From JAZNSB01 sp045590955 (GTDB lineage: Bacteria > Pseudomonadota > Alphaproteobacteria > RF32 > CAG-239): a stretch of DNA of 19,188 nucleotides. Of this stretch, positions 13,865-19,188 are shown one piece after another. Every line of letters begins with the position of its first letter. The stretch's first letter is position 1. The position numbers and the translations under genes are program-made. The stretch lies in contig JAZNSB010000015.1 of NCBI GenBank assembly GCA_045590955.1, forward strand, positions 1 to 19,188. Direction: 5' to 3'. A model generated the notes under the pieces. The model was not told the origin of the DNA, did no database searches, and saw only the letters and a program-made list of their open reading frames with translations.

Positions 13865-16018
13865 TTGTCCGCTTCTTGCTACGTATGAGACAACGTTTGA
13901 GTTCTTTAATGCAGAAATAATATCATTAAGATGTTTTACATCTTTTACTTCAATATCTATTAAAAGTTCAAAATAGCTGATGGTTTTATAACTGATATTA
14001 AGGTTGGCAATGTTGCCTCCGCATCTGGCAACAATGTTGGAAAGCTCGCCCAAAGCTCCGGGCTCATTGTTTAGCATAATCTTTACACGACCGATGTGGA
14101 TTCCCTCATCTATTACGCCATCATCCCAAGAAATATCAAGCCAGCGTTCAGGTTCATTTGAAAACTTTTCAAGGCATTTACAATCTATGGTGTGAATGGC
14201 AACCCCTTTGCCAGTGGTAACAATTCCAACAATTCTGTCTCCGGGTAATGGGTGGCAACAACCTGCATAATATATGGCCATGCCGGGAATTAATCCTTTG
14301 ATTTTTGATGAATCTGGTTTTTTGGAAGCTTTCTTTTTGGTTTTAAGCAAAGCTTTGTCTTTTATGCCATTTACAACTTTTGTAAGTCTTGATTGTTTGT
14401 GAGTTGGGTGCAAGGCTTTTAATACTTCCCATGCGGTAATTAAGCCTTCGCCGATTTTGGCATATATGTCTTCAATTGATTCTGCTTCAAAATTGGGCAA
14501 AATTTCTACCAGAGATTTTTCGGAAAATTCTAAATTTTCGTTTTTGAATGTTCTTTCTAAAAGTTGGGTGCCCAAAATGATAAATTGCTCTCTTTTATGG
14601 GCTCTTACATATCTTCTGATGGCAGCTTTGGCTTTGCCTGTTACCACAAATCTTTCCCATTCGGTGGAGGGATGTTGTGCCTTTGAGGTTAAAATATCTA
14701 CCTGGTCTCCGTTTTGTAAAACAGTTCTTAACGGTCTTATTTCTCCGTTTATTTTTGCACCAACACATGTGTCTCCAACGTTTGAGTGAACCGCATAAGC
14801 AAAATCTACGGGAGTGGAACCGATGGGAAGCCCAATTAAATCTCCCTTTGGGGTAAAACAAAATACTTGATCATTATACATTTCAAGTTTTGTGTTTTCT
14901 AAAAACTCTTCAGGATTAGAGGCTTGTTCTAAAATTTCAAGAAGTTCTCTTATCCATCTGAAGTTTGTGCCAACAGCTTGTTGTCCTTGTTTGTATGCCC
15001 AGTGTGCCGCAACACCTTTTTCGGCAATTTCGTGCATGTCGTGTGTGCGAATTTGGATTTCAATGCGAGTGTTGTTAGGGCCGATAACACCGGTGTGAAG
15101 AGAACGATAGCCGTTTGGTTTTGGGGTGGAGATATAATCTTTGAAACGTCTCGGTACCATGTGATATTTTGAGTGAATGATACCTAAAACCTGATAGCAG
15201 GTGGCAATATCTTCAACACAAACTCTAAAAGCCATGATATCTGAAAGCTGTTCAAAAGAAGCGTTCTTTTGTTGCATTTTGCGCCAAATGGAATACGGAG
15301 ATTTTTCTCTGCCGGTGATTTTGGCCTTAATGCCGTTGTCTTGCATGTCTTTTTGAAGTTCGGAAATGATTTGCGGAACAATATCAGAGCCTTTTTCTCT
15401 TAAAAAACTTAAACGAGCAATGATTGATTCATATGCTTCTCTGTGAAGTTCTGCAAAAGCAATTTCTTCAAGCTCTGTCTTTATTTCTTGTATTCCGATG
15501 CGTTCTGCAAGCGGAGCGTATATGTCTAATGTTTCTTTTGCAATTCTGGCTCTTTTTTCAGGCTTTTCAAGAAAATGCAAAGTTCTCATGTTGTGAAGTC
15601 TGTCTGCAAGCTTTATTAGTAAAACTCTGATGTCTTCAGACATGGCAAGCAAAAGTTTGCGAAAGTTTTCCGCTTGTTTGCTGTTGCTTGATTTCAATTC
15701 AATCATGGCAAGTTTTGTTAAGCCGTCAACAATTGAAGCAACTTGGTCGCCAAAGTTTTCTCTGACTTCTTCAATGGTTGTTTCAGTATCTTCAACCGTG
15801 TCGTGCAAAAGACCTGCAATGATTGATGAAGTATCAAGTTTGAATTTTGTTAAAATGCCGGCAACTTCTACCGGATGTGAGTAATAAGGATCTCCTGATG
15901 CTCTGAGCTGTGCCCCGTGTTTTTTCATGGCAAAGACGTAGGCTTTGTTTAATGCGTCTTCGTCAGCATAAGGGTCATATGATTTTACCAAATCTACAAG
16001 CTCATATTGTCTTAACAT
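13862..16018 (-). CDS. rsh: RelA/SpoT-family (p)ppGpp synthetase/hydrolase (Rsh)
   Basis: Makes and degrades the alarmone (p)ppGpp. At 718 residues it has the full long-RSH order. The HD hydrolase domain carries His48 in YYSHP, His72-Asp73 in LLHDTVED, and Asp139/Asn143 in KLADRLHNMRT. The synthetase domain (about 235-345) has RFKDYISTPKPNGYRSLHT and EIQIRTHDMHEIAEKGVAAHWAYK. The TGS domain (about 384-446) and a C-terminal ACT domain (about 640-718) follow. Both active sites look intact, so it is probably bifunctional, as expected for the single RSH of most Alphaproteobacteria. The ATG at 16018 has only a weak GGAC upstream. It is divergent from the DUF2062-lepB-rnc-era unit and convergent with rpoZ. 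Confidence 0.96.
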   Translation of the reverse strand: MLRQYELVDLVKSYDPYADEDALNKAYVFAMKKHGAQLRASGDPYYSHPVEVAGILTKFKLDTSSIIAGLLHDTVEDTETTIEEVRENFGDQVASIVDGLTKLAMIELKSSNSKQAENFRKLLLAMSEDIRVLLIKLADRLHNMRTLHFLEKPEKRARIAKETLDIYAPLAERIGIQEIKTELEEIAFAELHREAYESIIARLSFLREKGSDIVPQIISELQKDMQDNGIKAKITGREKSPYSIWRKMQQKNASFEQLSDIMAFRVCVEDIATCYQVLGIIHSKYHMVPRRFKDYISTPKPNGYRSLHTGVIGPNNTRIEIQIRTHDMHEIAEKGVAAHWAYKQGQQAVGTNFRWIRELLEILEQASNPEEFLENTKLEMYNDQVFCFTPKGDLIGLPIGSTPVDFAYAVHSNVGDTCVGAKINGEIRPLRTVLQNGDQVDILTSKAQHPSTEWERFVVTGKAKAAIRRYVRAHKREQFIILGTQLLERTFKNENLEFSEKSLVEILPNFEAESIEDIYAKIGEGLITAWEVLKALHPTHKQSRLTKVVNGIKDKALLKTKKKASKKPDSSKIKGLIPGMAIYYAGCCHPLPGDRIVGIVTTGKGVAIHTIDCKCLEKFSNEPERWLDISWDDGVIDEGIHIGRVKIMLNNEPGALGELSNIVARCGGNIANLNISYKTISYFELLIDIEVKDVKHLNDIISALKNSNVVSYVARSGQ

Positions 16019-16084
16019 ACTTTTTGTCCGTTATTTTATATATTCATTATTCTATTCATATCTTTTTATTTTACAAGTCACTTA

Positions 16085-16113
16085 TTGAAAATTGGTTAAA
16101 ATCCAAACATATT
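16085..16113 (+). promoter_or_regulatory. Candidate promoter of the DUF2062-lepB-rnc-era unit
   Basis: TTGAAA (16085-16090), 17-bp spacer, CATATT (16108-16113), placing the start near 16120, about 25 bases before the first ATG. The spacing is good and the boxes moderate; in DNA this AT-rich such matches arise by chance, so confidence is limited. Confidence 0.35.
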
Positions 16114-16144
16114 TAAATGAAGTTTTTTTAATGAATGTGAGAAA

Positions 16145-16639
16145 ATGATGAGAAATTTAAAACAAAAAATAATAAACAAAATTGCAACAATAAATGCTTC
16201 TGTAACTTCTGTGGCAAAAGGTTTTGCTTGCGGTGTGGCAATTTCTTTTACACCTTTTGTGGGTTTTCATGCTTTATTGGCGGTATTGACCGCGATGGCA
16301 ATTAAAGCAAATGTGTTGGCTGCGGTTTTGGCTACAACATTTGGAAATCCGTGGACATTTCCGCTTATATGGTTTTTGATCTTTTATTGCGGAAAATTTT
16401 TGTTGGAATTGCTCAATGTAAATGTTGCGTTGACATATCATGTTGATTTTGAAATGTTTTTTGAAAAATTATATGATAGCTTAAAAACATGGAATTTTTC
16501 TGCATTTGAACAAGAAATATGGCCGGTGTTGTTTCCGATGTTAATTGGCTGTGTGCCATTTTATATTATCTCTTGGATTATTTCTTTTTATGCTATAAAA
16601 CATCTGTTAGAAAGTTTAAAATCAGATAAAAAGAAATAA
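16145..16639 (+). CDS. DUF2062 inner-membrane protein
   Basis: A 164-residue membrane protein. The conserved DUF2062 core is evident: AKGFACGVAISFTPFVGFHA (24-43), then an alanine/valine-rich TM and TTFGNPWTFPLIWFLIFYCG (64-83). A further C-terminal hydrophobic segment lies at about 124-150 (WPVLFPMLIGC to WIISFYAIKHLL), and the tail is lysine-rich. The molecular function of this family is not established. In alphaproteobacteria it commonly lies near rsh and lepB, as here. Two tandem ATGs (16145 and 16148) are possible starts; I use the first. Eleven bases separate it from lepB, so co-transcription is likely. Confidence 0.88.
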   Translation: MMRNLKQKIINKIATINASVTSVAKGFACGVAISFTPFVGFHALLAVLTAMAIKANVLAAVLATTFGNPWTFPLIWFLIFYCGKFLLELLNVNVALTYHVDFEMFFEKLYDSLKTWNFSAFEQEIWPVLFPMLIGCVPFYIISWIISFYAIKHLLESLKSDKKK

Positions 16640-16650
16640 GGTTTATAGTT

Positions 16651-17379
16651 ATGGATAAAAATGAAAGTTTTGCAGACACTCTTAAAACAATTGTTTATGC
16701 AATTGTTATTGCAATGATTATCAGAAGCTTTTGGTTTGAACCGTTTAGAATTCCGTCAGGTTCAATGTATCCGACTTTGTATGTGGGAGACTATTTGTTT
16801 GTGTCAAAATATACATATGGATATTCAAGATATTCTTTGCCGTTCGGTTTACCTCTTATAAAGGGCAGAATTTTTGCCGAAGAACCAAAACGTGGTGATG
16901 TGGTGGTATTTAAATTTCCGCAAGATAACAGAACAGACTTTATTAAAAGAGTTGTGGGTTTGCCCGGAGATTTGGTAAAGTTTGTAAACGGAAGACTGTA
17001 TGTTAACGGTGTTAGAGTTAAAAGAGAAATGATAGAAGATTTTGTTATTAGAGATGAAAACGGAAATGCTGAAAGGTATCGCCAATATACAGAAACCTTG
17101 CCAGGTGATTTTAAACATAATATATTGGAATTGTCTGATAATGAAAGCGTGGATAATGTATTGGAGGTTGAAGTGCCAAAGGGACATTATTTTGTTTGCG
17201 GAGATAACAGAGATCGTTCTGATGACAGCAGGCTTTCAGTGGGTTTTGTGCCGGCAGAAAATTTGGTGGGAAAGGCAAGATTTTTATTCTTTTCTCATGG
17301 ACAAGAAGGTGCTTGGTATAAACCTTGGACATGGCCAAAAAAAATAAGGTTTAACAGAATTTTTCAGAAGATTAAATAA
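16651..17379 (+). CDS. lepB: Signal peptidase I
   Basis: Membrane-bound serine protease that removes signal peptides from exported proteins on the periplasmic side. The 242 residues have one N-terminal TM (about 11-27) and the S26 boxes: catalytic Ser38 in RIPSGSMYPTL, KRGDVVVFKFP (80-90), catalytic Lys99 in DFIKRVVGLPGD, and GDNRDRSDDSR near 185-195. The single TM rather than the two of E. coli LepB is usual in Alphaproteobacteria. Its stop overlaps the rnc start by one base (TAATG), indicating translational coupling in DUF2062-lepB-rnc-era. Confidence 0.97.
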   Translation: MDKNESFADTLKTIVYAIVIAMIIRSFWFEPFRIPSGSMYPTLYVGDYLFVSKYTYGYSRYSLPFGLPLIKGRIFAEEPKRGDVVVFKFPQDNRTDFIKRVVGLPGDLVKFVNGRLYVNGVRVKREMIEDFVIRDENGNAERYRQYTETLPGDFKHNILELSDNESVDNVLEVEVPKGHYFVCGDNRDRSDDSRLSVGFVPAENLVGKARFLFFSHGQEGAWYKPWTWPKKIRFNRIFQKIK

Positions 17380-18023
17380 TGAAAACATTGCAACAAAAAA
17401 TCGGTTATAAATTTAAAAATCAAAATCTGCTTGAGCAGGCATTAACTCACGCCAGTGTAGAGCCTGATGTAAACAAAAATTATGAAAGACTTGAGTTTGT
17501 GGGTGACAGGGTTTTAGGATTGTCTGTGGCAGAAATTTTGTATCAAAAATTTCCTGACGAACCGGAAGGAGATTTGGCTCAAAGGCATGTGGCTTTGGTT
17601 TGCAAAGAAACCGTGGCTTTGGTAACAAGACATTTGGGTGTGCAAGACCATATATTGGTGGCAAATGAAGAGTTAAAGTATAATGAAAGTGTTTTGTGTG
17701 ATGTTGGAGAAGCCATTATTGGAGCAATTTTTATTGAGGCAGGTTATGAAATTGCAAAAAAATTTGTTGCAGATAAATGGAACGATCTGATAGATGTTAA
17801 TAAAGAACCACCCAAAGATAATAAAACACAGTTGCAGGAAGTGGCACATGTAAAAGGTTTGGGTGTGCCTGTGTATGAAGAAATAGGCAGAGAAGGTTTG
17901 GAGCATAAACCAATTTTTCATATAAAAGTTAAATTGGCAAACGGTTTGTTTGCCGTGGGTGAGGGAAAGAATAAAAAGGCGGCGGAATTTGATGCTGCCG
18001 GAAAAATGCTGAAAAGGATTTAA
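17379..18023 (+). CDS. rnc: Ribonuclease III
   Basis: Cleaves double-stranded RNA, including rRNA precursors and structured mRNAs. A 214-residue protein: the catalytic domain (1-140) has the signature YERLEFVGDRVLGLS with Glu39 and Asp43, and the second metal pair Asp108 and Glu111 in CDVGEAIIGAIF. A C-terminal dsRNA-binding domain (about 146-214) carries KTQLQEVAHVKGLGVPVYEE and the KNKKAAEFDAAGKML end. The metal ligands are intact, so the enzyme should be active. The ATG overlaps the lepB stop, and era follows after 3 bases. The rnc-era order is very widely conserved. Confidence 0.97.
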   Translation: MKTLQQKIGYKFKNQNLLEQALTHASVEPDVNKNYERLEFVGDRVLGLSVAEILYQKFPDEPEGDLAQRHVALVCKETVALVTRHLGVQDHILVANEELKYNESVLCDVGEAIIGAIFIEAGYEIAKKFVADKWNDLIDVNKEPPKDNKTQLQEVAHVKGLGVPVYEEIGREGLEHKPIFHIKVKLANGLFAVGEGKNKKAAEFDAAGKMLKRI

Positions 18024-18026
18024 TTA

Positions 18027-18929
18027 ATGACTGAAACACCAACAAGATGCGGATTTGTTACTTTATTGGGACCTTCTAATGCCGGCAAATCTACAATTAC
18101 AAATCATTTTGTTGGGGCAAAAGTTTCTATTGTAACGCCAAAAGTGCAAACTACCAGAAATTTGATTAAAGGAATTGGAATTAGAAATAATACCCAGATA
18201 GTATTTATTGATACACCTGGAATTTTTAAGCCCAAAAGACGCTTGGACAGAGCAATGGTGGCAAGCGCATGGAGCGGTGTTGATGATGCCGATATTTTGG
18301 TGTTGGTGGTAGATGCAAAAAAAGGTTTGGACAAAGATACAAAGGCAATTATTGAAAAACTTATAAAAAGTAAAAAAGAAGCCGTGCTTTTAATTAACAA
18401 AATAGATTTGGTGTCAAAAGACAAGCTTTTGGAATTGATTGCGAAGTTAAATGAACAATTTTCTTTTAAAGAAACTTTTTTGGTTTCTGCTTTGACCGGG
18501 AAATATCTGGATGAATTTTATGATTATTTGGCACAGAATTTACCTGAAAATCCTTGGTTTTATCCGGAAGACCAAATGAGTGACATGCCATTGCAGATGA
18601 TGGTGGCTGAAATTGTAAGAGAAAAAATTTTCTTTCATTTAAGGCAAGAATTACCATATGCGGTTACGGTTGAACCGCAAAATTGGCTCAGAAAAGAAGA
18701 CGGTTCTATTAAGGCAGATATGAATATATATGTGCAAAAAGATAATCAAAAATCAATTTTGTTGGGTCATAACGGCTCAATGATTAAAAAAATAGGTCAG
18801 GCAGCAAGGTTTGAAATTGAGAAAGAGCTTGATGAAAAAGTGCATTTATTTTTGTTTGTAAAAGTTAGAGAAAATTGGGCAGATGACCCAAACAGATATA
18901 AAATATTCAATCTTGATTTTAATGTATAA
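18027..18929 (+). CDS. era: GTPase Era
   Basis: Essential GTPase for 30S subunit maturation that binds the 16S rRNA 3' end. The 300 residues match the family. G-motifs: G1 GPSNAGKST (15-23), G2 region PKVQTTR (38-44), G3 DTPG (62-65), G4 NKID (124-127), and SALTG as G5. The C-terminal KH domain contains the ILLGHNGSMIKKIGQAAR loop. It is the last gene of the DUF2062-lepB-rnc-era unit. I see no strong hairpin terminator afterwards, and recO, a frequent downstream neighbour in other Proteobacteria, is absent; flgF follows instead. Confidence 0.97.
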   Translation: MTETPTRCGFVTLLGPSNAGKSTITNHFVGAKVSIVTPKVQTTRNLIKGIGIRNNTQIVFIDTPGIFKPKRRLDRAMVASAWSGVDDADILVLVVDAKKGLDKDTKAIIEKLIKSKKEAVLLINKIDLVSKDKLLELIAKLNEQFSFKETFLVSALTGKYLDEFYDYLAQNLPENPWFYPEDQMSDMPLQMMVAEIVREKIFFHLRQELPYAVTVEPQNWLRKEDGSIKADMNIYVQKDNQKSILLGHNGSMIKKIGQAARFEIEKELDEKVHLFLFVKVRENWADDPNRYKIFNLDFNV

Positions 18930-18981
18930 TCTTTTGTTTTAATTTCATTTTTTACTAATAAATTAATTTTTTATTAAAAAT

Positions 18982-18997
18982 TGGCACGCAATTTGCA
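18982..18997 (+). promoter_or_regulatory. Sigma-54 (-24/-12) promoter of flgF
   Basis: TGGCACG-CAAT-TTGCA matches the RpoN consensus TGGCACR-N4-TTGCW at every position, with GG and GC 12 bp apart as required. Transcription should start near 19008, giving a leader of about 30 bases with a GGGGAGAG ribosome-binding site before the flgF ATG. Late flagellar genes of Caulobacter and relatives use sigma-54 with the activator FlbD. Confidence 0.9.
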
Positions 18998-19038
18998 TAT
19001 GTGTTTGTGTGAAAATTATCCTTCAAAGGGGAGAGTTA

Positions 19039-19188
19039 ATGGATAATACAAAATACATAGCACTATCGCGCCAAATTGCTTTGTGGAACCGTATGGATAT
19101 TATTTCCAACAATATGGCAAATATGAATACAAGCGGTTTTAAAGCAGAAGACACTTTGTTTTCTTCTTATTTGGTTAATACGGTAACT
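19039..19188 (+). CDS. flgF: Flagellar proximal rod protein FlgF, 5' part
   Basis: The first 50 codons of a flagellar rod protein, cut by the right edge. The N-terminal sequence YIALSRQIALWNRMDIISNN followed by MANMNTSGFKAE is the conserved rod-family helix ending in the ANxNTxGFK motif. YxxLSRQ with an internal M-D-ISNN pattern fits FlgF better than FlgG or FlgE. FlgF forms part of the periplasmic proximal rod of the basal body and is exported by the FliI-driven apparatus. GGGGAGAG lies just before the ATG, and a sigma-54 promoter lies ~40 bases upstream. FlgG is the main alternative. Confidence 0.88.
   Translation, partial: MDNTKYIALSRQIALWNRMDIISNNMANMNTSGFKAEDTLFSSYLVNTVT

Noticed and set aside
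18930..18981. AT-rich imperfect inverted repeat after era as a terminator
   Set aside because: Stem made only of A/T pairs with no stable core; chance occurrence in such DNA is likely.
1..19188. CRISPR array, tRNA/rRNA genes, insertion sequence, toxin-antitoxin or defence system
   Set aside because: No regularly spaced repeats, cloverleaf, transposase or defence-type domains were seen; apart from the unknowns the gene set is housekeeping and flagellar.

Overview
The window (19,188 bp, AT-rich, roughly two thirds A+T by eye) looks like chromosomal DNA of a flagellated alphaproteobacterium. The evidence is the co-occurrence of CtrA and GcrA, two cell-cycle regulators diagnostic of Alphaproteobacteria, with a single long RelA/SpoT homologue, a DUF2062-lepB-rnc-era cluster and flagellar genes behind a sigma-54 promoter. 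The low GC content and strong AGA preference for arginine fit one of the AT-rich, uncultured, host- or gut-associated alphaproteobacterial lineages. That placement is inference only.

Layout. 1-1809 (-): the 603-residue N-terminal part of a protein-kinase-like protein with broken catalytic motifs, running off the left edge. 1898-2980 (+): a divergent PAS plus degenerate GGDEF protein. 2985-3374 (-): a small unknown protein. 3534-4745 (+): an M16-peptidase-like protein without the zinc motif and with codon use unlike its neighbours. It is closed by a bidirectional terminator shared with the next unit. 7546-4795 (-): a tight unit fliI-fliJ-sodB-unknown. 7716-8408 (+): ctrA, divergent from fliI across an intergenic region carrying TTAA-type CtrA half-sites. 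8483-10841 (+): lolC/E-lolD and a secreted EF-hand protein. 11113-10931 (-): a 60-residue protein. 11862-11254 (-): gcrA with repeats in its linker. 12002-13228 (+): a secreted protein of unknown function. 13331-13819 (+): rpoZ with a long acidic tail. 16018-13862 (-): rsh (relA/spoT). 16145-18929 (+): DUF2062-lepB-rnc-era. 19039-end (+): the start of flgF behind a near-consensus sigma-54 promoter.

How the genes fit together. The window joins cell-cycle control (CtrA, GcrA, a GANTC site at the rpoZ promoter), stringent response (Rsh, omega), envelope biogenesis (Lol transporter, signal peptidase I), RNA processing/ribosome maturation (RNase III, Era) and flagellar assembly (FliI, FliJ, FlgF). 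In Caulobacter-type alphaproteobacteria CtrA controls the flagellar hierarchy and late flagellar genes use sigma-54. The DNA here is compatible with the same wiring.

Most of the window is core genome. The unusual parts are the divergent pair of apparent pseudo-enzymes at the left edge, the compositionally odd dead M16 homologue, the low-complexity tails of GcrA and omega, and a CtrA without the C-terminal alanines that make the Caulobacter protein a ClpXP substrate. I saw no tRNA, rRNA, CRISPR array, insertion sequence or prophage gene. No stretch longer than 300 bases lacks a gene.
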